A DNA stretch of 64,000 nt from Knoellia subterranea KCTC 19937 (GCF_000768685.1 NZ_AVPK01000002.1:372001-436000); one strand, 5' to 3'. Positions 36,206-45,476 are shown, counted from the stretch's first letter. Program-made: numbers and translations. Notes: generated by a model from the sequence alone, not told the origin.

Positions 36206-37093
36206 GTGAGCATGCCGTTTCCGCAGAACTACCACCGCATCCTGTTCGCCAACCTCGTGGCGCAGGTCGCGATCATCGTCTCGGGTGGGCTCGTGCGCCT
36301 CACCGGCAGCGGACTCGGCTGCCCGACGTGGCCCCAATGCGTGCCCGGCTCATACGTTCCGGTGCCGCACCAGGAGCAGGGGTTCCACAAGATCATCGAG
36401 TTCGGCAATCGCACGCTGACGGGCGTGCTCGGCATCATCGCGATCCTGGCCGTCATCGCCGTGTGGCGGTGGGCACCGGTGCGCCGCTTGAAGATCGCTG
36501 CCGTCACCGTCCTTGCCGGCGTCGTGCTCCAGGCCGTCCTCGGCGGCATCACCGTGCTCACCGAACTGCACCCCGTGACCGTGGCCACGCACTTCCTCGT
36601 GTCCGCCGCTCTCGTGGCGGCCGCGGCATACCTCTGGTTTGCCCGGACCGAACCGGAGGGTGAGCCGCGCCCGCTCGTCCACGCCCTCGTCCGCCGCGTC
36701 GCCGTGGGCACGACCGCGGTGGGTGCCGTCGTCCTCGTGCTGGGGACCGTCGTCACGGGCTCGGGTCCCCACTCCGGGGATGCCGAGGCACCGGCGCGCT
36801 TCGGCTTCGACCCACGCACGATCTCGTGGCTGCATGCCGACGCCGTCATGCTCTTCGTCGGCCTGGTGGTCGCCGTGTGGCTCGCCACTCGCCTGTCGTC
36901 CGCCCCCGCGCCGACCAGCCGGGCGTGGCAGACCGTCCTCCTCGTGACCCTCGCCCAGGGCCTGATCGGCTACACCCAGTACCTCACCGACCTGCCCGAG
37001 GTGCTGGTGCTGACGCACATGTTCGGCGCCGCGGCGCTCGTCGTGGCCCTCGTCAACGGCCTGGTCCACCTGCGCGAGATTGCACAAGACTAG
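36206..37093 (+). CDS. ctaA: Heme A synthase
   Basis: A 295-residue, eight-helix membrane protein that oxidises heme O to heme A for cytochrome aa3 oxidase. Heme-ligand histidines occur in four helices (GFHKIIEFGNRTLTG, ELHPVTVATHFLVS, SWLHADAVML, LTHMFGAA), and the first loop has the GLGCPTWPQC cysteine pair. GTG 36206 is placed by the leaderless promoter; an ATG two codons later is possible. It works with ctaB near 42 kb. Its last codons contain the first copy of a TTGCACAAGA repeat belonging to the next promoter. Confidence 0.95.
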   Translation: MSMPFPQNYHRILFANLVAQVAIIVSGGLVRLTGSGLGCPTWPQCVPGSYVPVPHQEQGFHKIIEFGNRTLTGVLGIIAILAVIAVWRWAPVRRLKIAAVTVLAGVVLQAVLGGITVLTELHPVTVATHFLVSAALVAAAAYLWFARTEPEGEPRPLVHALVRRVAVGTTAVGAVVLVLGTVVTGSGPHSGDAEAPARFGFDPRTISWLHADAVMLFVGLVVAVWLATRLSSAPAPTSRAWQTVLLVTLAQGLIGYTQYLTDLPEVLVLTHMFGAAALVVALVNGLVHLREIAQD

Positions 37094-37122
37094 TTGCACA
37101 AGAGTTCTTGTGGGTCTATGGT
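37080..37122 (+). promoter_or_regulatory. Promoter and operator of ArsR-type regulator gene
   Basis: TTGCAC (37094-37099), a 17-bp spacer and TATGGT (37117-37122) form a good vegetative promoter, with the ATG six bases later. The perfect inverted repeat CACAAGA-N2-TCTTGTG (37097-37112) overlaps the -35 and spacer. TTGCACAAGA is directly repeated at 37080 and 37094. Autorepression is likely. Confidence 0.65.
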
Positions 37123-37128
37123 CGCACC

Positions 37129-37740
37129 ATGACCCCCACTGAACGACCCCACGAACAGTCGCCGTCGCGCACCCCCGACGGCGTCCGGACCATCACCGAC
37201 GCCAAGGCCCTGTCGGCCATGGCCAACCCCTTCCGCTCACGCATGATGGACGCGCTCAAGGTCGACGGGCCCTCCACCGCGTCGGGCCTGGCCGCCCGCA
37301 CCGGGCAGGCAGTGGGCTCGGCCAGCCATCACCTCAAGGTCCTCAACGAGGCCGGGCTCGTCGAGGAGGCACCCGAGCTCGCCAAGGACAGGCGCGAGCG
37401 CTGGTGGAAACTCGTCGACCCGGGAACGCGGTGGTCGCGCGCCGACTTCGCGTCCGACACCGCGGCTGTGACGGCGGCGTATGCCGCGGAGGCGCTCGCA
37501 CTCCAGCGCCAGTTCGAACGGGTCCAGGAATGGAACGCCAACGCAGCCACCGTTCCCGAGTGGGACGACGCCGCGTTCGCGACGCAGAACTGGATGCGCC
37601 TCTCCCCCGCCGAGATGCGCGAGATGGCCGAGGAGCTCGTCGAGATCCTCGTGCGCTGGAGTCGGCGCGACGTACCCGACGACGGCGTTGAGCGCGAGTC
37701 GGTCTTCGTCTTCGCCCGCGGCTTCCCGGCGCAGCCATGA
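37129..37740 (+). CDS. ArsR-like winged-helix regulator
   Basis: A 203-residue protein with an ArsR-type HTH (about 25-85, including ALSAMANPFRSRMMDALKVDG and GSASHHLKVLNEAGLV) and a C-terminal helical region of unknown ligand. No metal-binding cysteines are evident, so it is probably not a metal sensor. It overlaps the following MFS gene by four bases (ATGA) and likely controls it. The strong inverted repeat on its own promoter suggests autoregulation. Confidence 0.85.
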   Translation: MTPTERPHEQSPSRTPDGVRTITDAKALSAMANPFRSRMMDALKVDGPSTASGLAARTGQAVGSASHHLKVLNEAGLVEEAPELAKDRRERWWKLVDPGTRWSRADFASDTAAVTAAYAAEALALQRQFERVQEWNANAATVPEWDDAAFATQNWMRLSPAEMREMAEELVEILVRWSRRDVPDDGVERESVFVFARGFPAQP

Positions 37741-39026
37741 GTGTTCTCGGGAAGACCCTCACTCCCCCACCCGGGCCGGGCCACAACTTCCGACTCCTCT
37801 GGGCCGGCGAGGGCATCAGCGTTCTCGGGTCGATGACGACCACCGTCGTCTTCCCCCTCATCGCCGTCACGCGCTTCGACGCCGGCCCTCTCTGGATGGG
37901 CGTCCTCGCCGGCGCCATCTGGTTGCCCTGGCTCGTCCTCGGCCTCGTCGCCGGAGCCTGGGTGGACCGCTCCGACCCACGTCAGGTCATGATGCGTGCC
38001 GACCTCGCGTCGGCCGCCATCGTCGGCAGCGTCCCGGTCGCCTGGGCCTTCGACGTCCTCACGCTCCCCCATCTCGTGGTGACCGCGCTGGGACTGGGCT
38101 GCTGCACGGTCTTCTTCCGGACGGCATACGCAACGTTTGTCCCCCGCGTCGTCGCGAGCGACGACCTCGAACGCGCCAACGCACGGATCTACGGAACCGA
38201 GTCGGCCATGCAGATCGCCGGTCCCGGGATCGGCGGACTTCTCGTCCAGCTCCTGTCGGCCGCGTATGCCGTGGTGCTCGACGTCGTGACCTTCCTCGCC
38301 TCGTGGTGGTGTCTGGCCCGGATGCGCACGGAAGAGCTGGGTGCAGGCCCGGAGCGCGCTCCCCGCGAGCCGTTGGGTCCGCAGATCCGCGAGGGGGTCG
38401 CGATCGTCGTACGCGACCCGTATCTCCGCTTCATCTCGATCCTCGGGAGCGTGGGCAACTTCGCCCTGACCGGCTACGGCGCCCTCATGGTGCTCTTCAT
38501 GGTGCGGGACCTCGACCTCGCGCCCGGCTCGGTCGGCTTCGTCCTGGCCGCGGGTTCGGTCGGTGGGCTCCTCGGCGCCACTCTGGCGACCAGGGCCACC
38601 CGATGGTGGGGTGACGCCGGGGCACTGCGCTGGCTCCAGGTCATCGGCGGACCGCCCGCGCTGCTCATCGGGCTCGCGTGGCCCGGCGCCGGCGTGCTGC
38701 TCGTCGTGGTCGGCTCGTTCTTCGTCGGCCTCGGCGTCGTGGGCGCGAACGTCGTGCGTGCGTCCTTCCGGGTCCGCTACACGCCGGCTGAGCTGCTCGG
38801 CCGGACCATGGCGACGTCGTCGGTGCTGAACTTCGGAACCATGCCGTTGGCCGGCCTCGTCGCCGGGCTGCTCGGATCCTGGATCGGCGTGAGGGAGACG
38901 ATCCTGCTCATGGCCGCGGTCCACGCCATGGGTTCGCTGGCGGTGTTCGTCGGGCCCTATGCGCGCGGGCGGGACCTGCCGGATCAACCGATGAAAGGAC
39001 GGGCTCGCCATCACCAACCAGCCTGA
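37737..39026 (+). CDS. MFS transporter (MFS_3/enterobactin-exporter-like)
   Basis: A 429-residue membrane protein with about 12 hydrophobic segments. The start FRLLWAGEGISVLGSM and the repeated WVDRSDPRQVM motif-A loop are typical of the MFS_3 group, which includes siderophore and macrolide exporters. It is co-translated with the ArsR-like gene. Its stop is only 15 bp from the end of the converging mftF remnant, so the plus-strand unit abuts decayed DNA. Confidence 0.87.
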   Translation: MSVLGKTLTPPPGPGHNFRLLWAGEGISVLGSMTTTVVFPLIAVTRFDAGPLWMGVLAGAIWLPWLVLGLVAGAWVDRSDPRQVMMRADLASAAIVGSVPVAWAFDVLTLPHLVVTALGLGCCTVFFRTAYATFVPRVVASDDLERANARIYGTESAMQIAGPGIGGLLVQLLSAAYAVVLDVVTFLASWWCLARMRTEELGAGPERAPREPLGPQIREGVAIVVRDPYLRFISILGSVGNFALTGYGALMVLFMVRDLDLAPGSVGFVLAAGSVGGLLGATLATRATRWWGDAGALRWLQVIGGPPALLIGLAWPGAGVLLVVVGSFFVGLGVVGANVVRASFRVRYTPAELLGRTMATSSVLNFGTMPLAGLVAGLLGSWIGVRETILLMAAVHAMGSLAVFVGPYARGRDLPDQPMKGRARHHQPA

Positions 39027-39041
39027 AGGTGCCCGGTAACG

Positions 39042-39470
39042 TCACCGCTCTCGTGGCGAGCTCCGCAGGCCCCGCACGTCCGGGCGAAGCGCTGCCATGG
39101 ACCGCATCCGCAGAACGCCGAACCACAGCCCGGCACCGTAGGCCAGGTCATCCAGACGATGAGCCACGACATACCTCACCGGATCCAGCTCGGCATGCAC
39201 CCGGTGCCTGTCCGCGAGACCCTCGGCCACGGCCGCGACCACGAGAGCACGCCGGGCCCGAGGCGACCGCGTGGCCAACAGGACGGTCAACGGCCAGTAG
39301 TGCCTGTTCAGCGCGGCAGCCGTCTGCCACAGCACGGCGACACTTCCCTCCAGCGTGAGCACCGCGGCCGCCCGCAGCGGGCGCTCACTGCGAGCGAGCC
39401 GGCGTGACGTGCCCAGAGTGGCGAACGCCGCAGCGCCGAGAGCCACGGGAACCGACCAACGGCGCTGAGC
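39042..39470 (-). pseudogene. mftF: Remnant of mycofactocin glycosyltransferase, C-terminus
   Basis: About 140 codons without a start, in a different frame from the gene fragment just upstream. The end, DPVRYVVAHRLDDLAYGAGLWFG, matches my memory of the C-terminal region of MftF, the glycosyltransferase that decorates mycofactocin; preceding helices are membrane-like. The N-terminal glycosyltransferase domain is missing. The frame opens at about 39470, where it joins the alcohol dehydrogenase fragment. Best read as a deletion product. Confidence 0.62.
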
Positions 39471-39826
39471 TTGGCGGCGTCGATCACCGAGCCTCCGCCG
39501 ATCGCGATGATGACGTCGCACTCCTGCTCTGCGTAGAGCGCGTGTGCCCTGCGAATCTCATGGTCCTTGGGGTTGGGCGTGACCTCGCTCCAGATGATGG
39601 GGGCCAGCCCCTCCTCCTTGAGCACCGCGAGCAGCAGTGACACCCAGCCGGCCTCGATGATGCCCGGATCCGTCACGAGGAACGGCCGACGGGCACCCAG
39701 GCGAATGGCGGCGTACCCCGCCTCGCCCACGGAGTCGGCTCCGAACACCACCTCCGGTGCGTGGAACTTCGCCAAGGTCGACGGAGCCTGAACGTCATGA
39801 CGTGGCGGAAGGAGGGCTGACACCAC
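39471..39826 (-). pseudogene. Truncated iron-containing alcohol dehydrogenase, N-terminus
   Basis: The first 119 codons of a group III, iron-dependent alcohol dehydrogenase: FHAPEVVFGADSVGEAG, TPNPKDHEIRRAHALYAEQE and the NAD-binding IAIGGGSVIDAAK, after which family similarity stops abruptly. Full-length members have about 400 residues and metal histidines that are absent here. GTG 39826 follows AGGAGG, so it may still be expressed as a nonsense 172-residue fusion in this frame. Iron alcohol dehydrogenases of this type can be mycofactocin-dependent. Confidence 0.72.
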
Positions 39827-39908
39827 GGCGCCTCCTCACTCGGGTCAACGACAGAAGATCCCGCCGGCGAGTCCGGACCCCGTCGTTGGGACGCACTCAC
39901 CTTAGACG

Positions 39909-39956
39909 CCCGGGCTGCGCCGGTGCGTGCCCGGGAGGGAGAGGGCGTACCTCTCC
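39909..39956. terminator. Two tandem hairpins after SDR gene
   Basis: CCCGGGC/GCCCGGG (39909-39935) and GGAGAGG/CCTCTCC (39938-39956) are two 7-bp stems downstream of the mycofactocin-coupled SDR gene on the minus strand. They probably end the mftD-SDR transcript. Confidence 0.45.
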
Positions 39957-39983
39957 ATGAGGGCAGGTATGCCGTCCGGAGAC

Positions 39984-40778
39984 TCAGCGGATCCCTCCGC
40001 CGACGTCCACGACCGACCCGTTGAGCAGCCCACCCGGGACCGAGCAGCAGTGCACGATGGTGGCGGCCACCTCCTCCGGCTCGTGCACTCGCTGGGTGAG
40101 CTGGTGTTCTGCCAGTTTCGACGGGTCTGCCAGCCCGTACAGGCGAGCCGTGGCGTCGAGCATCGCGGTGCGCGTCGCTCCCGGTGAGACCGCCACAGCG
40201 CTGACCCCGGTGCCGACGAGATCAGCTGCCAGCCCACGCACCAGGCCGATGACGGCGTGCTTGACAGCCGCGTACGCCGACAGCCCGAACATCCCCCGTG
40301 TACCGGCTGTCGACGCAATCGCCACGAAGCGGCAGCCCGACGGGTCAGGACCGGAGAGCATCACTGGAATGGCGGCCACCGCCGCGTTCCACACGCCGAG
40401 CACGTCCACCTCCCAGAGGGTCTGGAGGTCCCCTGGCGGCGTCTCCCAGGCACAACGACCACCGACCATCACTGCTGCCGCCGCGACGACCACATCCAGC
40501 CGACCCCAACGATCCTGCGCCAACGACACCGCCGCGCGAAGGGCCTCAGCGTCTCGAACGTCGGCCACGAACGCCTCGATGGCGTCACCGAGGTCTGCCA
40601 GATCATCGAGGTCCGACACCGACGCCAGCGGGTACTCGACTCCCTGCATACCGTGGCCATCGCCCAGGCAGGCGTCGAAGGCCACGACCCGGTAGCCGCT
40701 CGCCACGAGTGACCGCACCGTTGCCGCGCCCACCCCCCGGGCCGCTCCGGTGACGAGGGCGACCCGGGATGCACTCAC
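39984..40778 (-). CDS. Mycofactocin-coupled SDR oxidoreductase
   Basis: A 264-residue short-chain dehydrogenase with TGAARGVG at 10-17 and catalytic Ser156, Tyr169 and Lys173. Between the second and third beta strands (about 36-70) it has roughly 15 extra residues compared with the fabG product in this window, which is the insertion described for mycofactocin-dependent SDRs that hold their NAD permanently. GTG 40778 overlaps the mftD stop (GTGA). The reaction would be oxidation of an alcohol with electrons passed to mycofactocin. The gene looks intact. Confidence 0.82.
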   Translation of the reverse strand: MSASRVALVTGAARGVGAATVRSLVASGYRVVAFDACLGDGHGMQGVEYPLASVSDLDDLADLGDAIEAFVADVRDAEALRAAVSLAQDRWGRLDVVVAAAAVMVGGRCAWETPPGDLQTLWEVDVLGVWNAAVAAIPVMLSGPDPSGCRFVAIASTAGTRGMFGLSAYAAVKHAVIGLVRGLAADLVGTGVSAVAVSPGATRTAMLDATARLYGLADPSKLAEHQLTQRVHEPEEVAATIVHCCSVPGGLLNGSVVDVGGGIR

Positions 40779-41953
40779 GTTCGGCTGACGCCCAGCACCC
40801 GGGTGAAACCCGTGGGCACGATGACGTCCTCCGGTGTGAGGTCGTGGATCGAGGAATGGCCGAGCCCGAGCAGGGCCGAGTCAATCCCCCCGCGCAGGAT
40901 GTCCAGGACATTCTCGACACCGGGTTGGCCACCGGCTGCGAGACCCCACAGGTAGGCCCGCCCGATCATCACCGCTTTGGCGCCGAGAGCCAGTGCCTTG
41001 ACGACGTCGCTCCCTCGCCGGATCCCGGAGTCGAGGACCACCTCGACGTCGTGTCCGACAGCGGTCGCAATGGCCGGCAGCGCACGAATGGGCGCCGGCG
41101 TGCTGTCGAGGTTGTTGCCACCGTGGTTGGACACGGAGATGGCGGTGACTCCCGCGTCACGAGCAGCCAGCGCGTCGTCGACCCGGCAGATGCCCTTCAA
41201 CATGAACGGTCCACCCCACGTCTCGCGCAGCCACGCAACGTCCTCCCAACTCGGCGGCGGTGTGGTCATCCACTCGCCGTAGGCACCGAAGAAGGTGGGC
41301 GCTTGGGCGCCTGGCTCTGCCAGATTCGGAGTACTGAGGTCGGGAAGGCGGCCGGACCGGACGAAGTCGGCCAGCCACCGGGGACGGCGCAGGACTTCGG
41401 GCGCGAACTTCGCCATCGCCTTGAGGTCGAGTCGCTCCGGGATCTTGGGACTCCCCCAGTCTCGCCCGTGGGAGAACGACCAGTCCAGTGTGGCGATCAG
41501 CCCGACCGCCCCGGCGTCGCGGGCACGATCCATCCGTCGAACCATTGCGTCGCGGTCACCCATCCAGTACGTCTGGAAGAACGTCTGCGGGTTGGCCTCG
41601 ACCACGTCGGCCAACGGCTTGCTGGCGAACGAGCTCAGCCCCATCGCCGTTCCCCGTGCGGCAGCTGCCCTCGCAACGGCGACCTCGCCCTCCGGGTGCA
41701 CTGCTTGCACCCCCGTGGGCGAGATCAGCACGGGAAGCGAGATGTCCTGCCCCATGATCGTGGTGGACAGGTCTCGCTTCGCGGCCAGCCCGGCCACATG
41801 GGGCGCCAGTCCGAGCTCCCCGAACGCCGCGGTGTTGTCGCTGTAGGACACACCCTTCTCGGATCCTGCCAGGAGCGCGGAGTACACGGACGGTGGCAAC
41901 CGTCGCTTCGCCCGTTGTTGAGCCTCGTTCACCGTCTCGAACCACTGGCCCAT
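40775..41953 (-). CDS. mftD: Pre-mycofactocin synthase (FMN-dependent)
   Basis: A 392-residue FMN enzyme of the lactate-dehydrogenase-like family. WFETVNEAQQRAKRRLPPSVY, SFASKPLADVVEANPQTFFQ and the HGRDWGSPKIPE block match mycobacterial MftD (formerly LldD1), which oxidatively deaminates the AHDP intermediate. Catalytic His277 (SNHGGNNLD) and FMN-binding Lys253 and Asp308-Ser-Gly are present. The usual mftA, mftB and mftC genes are not upstream: ctaB begins within 100 bp. So it either is an orphan or serves mycofactocin genes elsewhere. Confidence 0.88.
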   Translation of the reverse strand: MGQWFETVNEAQQRAKRRLPPSVYSALLAGSEKGVSYSDNTAAFGELGLAPHVAGLAAKRDLSTTIMGQDISLPVLISPTGVQAVHPEGEVAVARAAAARGTAMGLSSFASKPLADVVEANPQTFFQTYWMGDRDAMVRRMDRARDAGAVGLIATLDWSFSHGRDWGSPKIPERLDLKAMAKFAPEVLRRPRWLADFVRSGRLPDLSTPNLAEPGAQAPTFFGAYGEWMTTPPPSWEDVAWLRETWGGPFMLKGICRVDDALAARDAGVTAISVSNHGGNNLDSTPAPIRALPAIATAVGHDVEVVLDSGIRRGSDVVKALALGAKAVMIGRAYLWGLAAGGQPGVENVLDILRGGIDSALLGLGHSSIHDLTPEDVIVPTGFTRVLGVSRT

Positions 41954-42052
41954 GTGGCCTCCTCCTCGTGTCGTCCAGATGACGCTAGGACGCTGACGGA
42001 GACGTGTGAACTGCCCGTCCGAAGGGGACGGAGCCCACCCCGACCTGCCGGA

Positions 42053-43015
42053 TCAGCCGATGGAGAGATGGACCAGCGGGTCGATGGCGACCGCGAGGAA
42101 CAGCAACGTCACATAGGTGATCGAGAAGTGGAAGAGGCGCATCGGCTTGAGCACCTTGGTGGCGGCACCCTGCTTCGCGAGGTGAAGGAGTCGGTGCGCC
42201 TCGCCGATGAAGAGGCCGCCACTGGCCAGGGCGGCGACGAGATAGATCCAGCCCATGTCGGCAACCGGGACCAGAGTCAGTGACACGGCGACCATGACCC
42301 AGCTGTAGGCGACGATCTGCCGGGCGACGGCGATGGCACCACGCTCCACCGGGAGCATCGGGACGTGGGCGTTGGCGTAGTCGTCCTTGAAGGCCATCGA
42401 GAGCGGCCAGTAGTGCGGCGGCGTCCAGAAGAAGATGACGAGGAACAGGATCACCGCCGGCCACCCGACGGTGCCCGTCACCGCGGACCAACCGATGAGC
42501 GTCGGCATGCAGCCGGCGACGCCGCCCCAGACGATGTTCTGCGGCGTCCGCCGCTTGAGGATCATCGTGTAGAGCACGGCGTAGAGCGCGATCGCGGCCA
42601 GGGACAGGAGCGCCGACGCGACGTTGACGAACGCGACGAACCACGCTGTGGAGATCACCGTGAGCGCCAGGCCGAAGATCACGCCGGCTCGCGGGGTGAT
42701 CTCACCGGTGACCATGGGCCGGTTCTTCGTGCGGTCCATGAGGGCGTCGATGTCGCGGTCGTAGACACAGTTGAACGTGTTGGCCGCGCCGGCACTCAGC
42801 GTGCCACCGACGAGCGTCGCCACGACGAGCCACAGGTCGGGCACCCCGCGCGCTGCCAGGAACATCACCGGAACCGTTGTCACGAGCAGCAATTCGATGA
42901 TGCGAGGCTTTGTGAGGGCGACGTAGTTGCCGACCGATCGCTTCCAACCGGTCGTCGGCGACGCCGTCGAGGTGGTGGTGATCGGGGCGGTTGCCACGGC
43001 GTCCTTCGGGGTCAT
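42053..43015 (-). CDS. ctaB: Protoheme IX farnesyltransferase (heme O synthase)
   Basis: A 320-residue UbiA-type membrane prenyltransferase that attaches a farnesyl group to heme B. The first Asp-rich motif [15 protein letters not shown] and the second ([16 protein letters not shown]) are intact, with about nine helices. It precedes ctaA in heme A synthesis. It is divergent from tkt, the conserved actinobacterial order. Confidence 0.96.
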   Translation of the reverse strand: MTPKDAVATAPITTTSTASPTTGWKRSVGNYVALTKPRIIELLLVTTVPVMFLAARGVPDLWLVVATLVGGTLSAGAANTFNCVYDRDIDALMDRTKNRPMVTGEITPRAGVIFGLALTVISTAWFVAFVNVASALLSLAAIALYAVLYTMILKRRTPQNIVWGGVAGCMPTLIGWSAVTGTVGWPAVILFLVIFFWTPPHYWPLSMAFKDDYANAHVPMLPVERGAIAVARQIVAYSWVMVAVSLTLVPVADMGWIYLVAALASGGLFIGEAHRLLHLAKQGAATKVLKPMRLFHFSITYVTLLFLAVAIDPLVHLSIG

Positions 43016-43047
43016 TCGCGGTGCGAGGGGGCTGTGAAGTCACTGCG

Positions 43048-43113
43048 AGTCTAACCGTGGGGTCCGATGTGGTGAGACACGGTCGTCCCATGCCCGGTGG
43101 TGCGGTCTAGGGT
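43048..43113. promoter_or_regulatory. Candidate divergent promoters for ctaB and tkt
   Basis: Minus-strand TAGACT (43048-43053) would give a 25-nt leader for ctaB. Plus-strand TAGGGT (43108-43113) would give about 45 nt for tkt. Neither has a clear -35. Confidence 0.3.
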
Positions 43114-43166
43114 GGGATCGACGGTTTGACCTGCATCACATTCCTCGACGTCAGAGAGGCTCCTCC

Positions 43167-45476
43167 GTGACCACTACCCCGACGAAGGCAGGCAAGGGTT
43201 CGACCCGCCGCGCCTCGGCTGCAGCCGCCGCTCGTTCCACCGACCTGGCCCGCCCGACGGCTCGCAAGGCCAAGTGGAACGACCTCGATGTCCGAGCGGT
43301 CGACACCGTCCGCGTCCTCGCGGCCGACGCCGTCCAGAAGGTCGGCAACGGGCACCCCGGAACGGCCATGAGCCTGGCCCCCGCGGCATACCTGCTGTTC
43401 CAGAACGTCATGACGCACGACCCGTCCGACCCGACCTGGCTCGGCCGTGACCGGTTCGTCCTCTCGTGCGGCCACTCGAGCCTCACCCAATACATCCAGC
43501 TCTACCTCTCCGGCTACGGCCTCGAACTCAAGGACCTCAAGGCGTTGCGGACGTGGGGCTCGCTGACCCCCGGCCACCCCGAGGTCCACCACACGCCCGG
43601 CGTCGAGATCACGACCGGTCCGCTCGGCTCCGGGCTCGCCTCCGCCGTCGGCATGGCCATGGCGCAGCGTCGTCAGCGCGGCCTCCTCGACCCTGATGCA
43701 AAGGCGGGCACGAGCCCGTTCGACCACCACGTCTGGGTCATTGCCTCCGACGGTGACCTGATGGAAGGCGTTGCCTCCGAGGCCAGCTCGCTCGCCGGCC
43801 ACCAGGAGCTCGGCAACCTCACCGTCGTCTACGACGCCAACCAGATCTCGATCGAGGACGACACCGACATCTCGTTCTCCGAGGACGTGGCGATGCGCTA
43901 CGAGTCCTACGGCTGGAACGTCGTCGACGTCGACTGGCGCCAGAGCAACGACCCGGCGGGATCGGCCGACTACGTCGAGGACGTCGACGCACTGCTCACT
44001 GCACTCACCGCGAGCAAGAAGTCGTCGAAGCCGACGCTCATCCGCCTGCACACCGTCATTGCCTGGCCCTCCCCCACCAAGAAGGGCACCGGCAAGTCCC
44101 ACGGCTCCGCCCTCGGGGACGAGGAGATCGCCGGACTCAAGGAGTTGCTCGGCTTCGACCCCAAGAAGACGTTCGAGGTCGACAAGGACGTCCTGGCGCA
44201 CGCCCGCAAGGTCAAGGCACGGGGCAAGGCCGCGCACAAGGACTGGAACAAGGGCTACGCGGCGTGGCGCCGCAAGAACAAGGACGCCGCCGCCCTCCTC
44301 GACCGTCTCGTCGCCGGCGACCTGCCCGACGACTTCGAGAAGGCGCTGCCGACCTTCCCCGCCGACGAGAAGGGCATCGCGACCCGCGCTGCCTCCGGCA
44401 AGGTGCTCGGCGCCCTCGCCCCGGTGCTCCCCGAGCTGTGGGGTGGCTCCGCCGACCTGGCCGAGTCCAACAACACGACGATGACGGGTGAGCCCTCCTT
44501 CATCCCCAAGTCGAAGCAGACGCACGAGTGGAAGGGCGGCCCCTACGGCCGCACGCTGCACTTCGGCATCCGCGAGAACGGCATGGGCATGATCCTCAAC
44601 GGGATCGCGCTCGAGGGTCTGACCCGCCCCTACGGCGGCACCTTCCTCGTCTTCTCGGACTACATGCGCCCGGCCGTTCGCCTCGCCGCGATCCAGCAGT
44701 TGCCGGTGACCTTCGTCTGGACCCACGACTCCATCGGTCTGGGTGAGGACGGTCCCACCCACCAGCCCATCGAGCACCTCGCCTCGCTGCGCGCCATGCC
44801 CGGCCTGGACGTCGTGCGTCCCGCTGACGCCAACGAGACAGCGGCGGCATGGGGTGCCATCCTCCGCAACGCCGCGCCGGCTGCCCTCGCGCTCAGCCGT
44901 CAGGCGCTCCCGACCGTCGACCGGTCGACCCACGCCAAGGCGAGCAACGTCGCCAAGGGCGGATATGTCCTCATCGACGGAGGCGACGACGGCAAGCAGG
45001 CCCCCGAGGTCATCCTCGTCGCCACCGGCTCCGAGGTCTCCGTCGCTCTCGAAGCTCGACTCGCCCTCGAGAAGTCGGGTGTCTCCACACGCGTGGTGTC
45101 GATGCCGTGCCGCGAGTGGTTCGACGCCCAGACCAAGGCCTACCGCGACAAGGTGCTCCCGCCCGCCGTGCGCGCCCGCGTCAGCGTCGAGGCCGGCGTG
45201 GCCCAGGGCTGGCGCGAGATCGTCGGCGACGCCGGCCGCTCGATCAGCATCGAGCACTTCGGTGCCTCGGCCGATGCCGGAACGCTCTTCCGTGAGTTCG
45301 GCTTCACTCCTGACGCCGTCGTGAAGGCCGCGAAGGAATCCATCAAGGCTGCACAGGCCGATGCCACGGTCGCCGGCGCCGTCGAGACCGCACCGCGCAG
45401 TCGCAAGGACACCGGAACCGACGTACCCACCACCAAGAAGCCTGCCCGCAAGAGCGCGGCAACGGCTGGGAAGTGA
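43167..45476 (+). CDS. tkt: Transketolase
   Basis: ThDP enzyme of the non-oxidative pentose phosphate pathway. The 769-residue product is longer than the usual 660-700. GNGHPGTAMSLAP and the ThDP motif SDGDLMEGVASEA-N-DAN are present. The extra length is a 40-residue Lys/Arg/Ala-rich N-terminal extension and a C-terminal tail rich in Lys, Thr and Ala (TTKKPARKSAATAGK). GTG 43167 follows a GAGAG site. It starts the tkt-tal-pgi-zwf-opcA-pgl operon. Confidence 0.96.
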   Translation: MTTTPTKAGKGSTRRASAAAAARSTDLARPTARKAKWNDLDVRAVDTVRVLAADAVQKVGNGHPGTAMSLAPAAYLLFQNVMTHDPSDPTWLGRDRFVLSCGHSSLTQYIQLYLSGYGLELKDLKALRTWGSLTPGHPEVHHTPGVEITTGPLGSGLASAVGMAMAQRRQRGLLDPDAKAGTSPFDHHVWVIASDGDLMEGVASEASSLAGHQELGNLTVVYDANQISIEDDTDISFSEDVAMRYESYGWNVVDVDWRQSNDPAGSADYVEDVDALLTALTASKKSSKPTLIRLHTVIAWPSPTKKGTGKSHGSALGDEEIAGLKELLGFDPKKTFEVDKDVLAHARKVKARGKAAHKDWNKGYAAWRRKNKDAAALLDRLVAGDLPDDFEKALPTFPADEKGIATRAASGKVLGALAPVLPELWGGSADLAESNNTTMTGEPSFIPKSKQTHEWKGGPYGRTLHFGIRENGMGMILNGIALEGLTRPYGGTFLVFSDYMRPAVRLAAIQQLPVTFVWTHDSIGLGEDGPTHQPIEHLASLRAMPGLDVVRPADANETAAAWGAILRNAAPAALALSRQALPTVDRSTHAKASNVAKGGYVLIDGGDDGKQAPEVILVATGSEVSVALEARLALEKSGVSTRVVSMPCREWFDAQTKAYRDKVLPPAVRARVSVEAGVAQGWREIVGDAGRSISIEHFGASADAGTLFREFGFTPDAVVKAAKESIKAAQADATVAGAVETAPRSRKDTGTDVPTTKKPARKSAATAGK

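Noticed and set aside
39308-39826. 172-codon frame as a functional alcohol dehydrogenase
   Set aside because: Family similarity ends after 119 residues, the metal-binding half is missing and the remainder is mftF DNA in a wrong frame.
41954-42052. mftA precursor peptide gene upstream of mftD
   Set aside because: The 99-bp gap has no small frame ending in the expected Val-Tyr tail, and no mftB or mftC follows.
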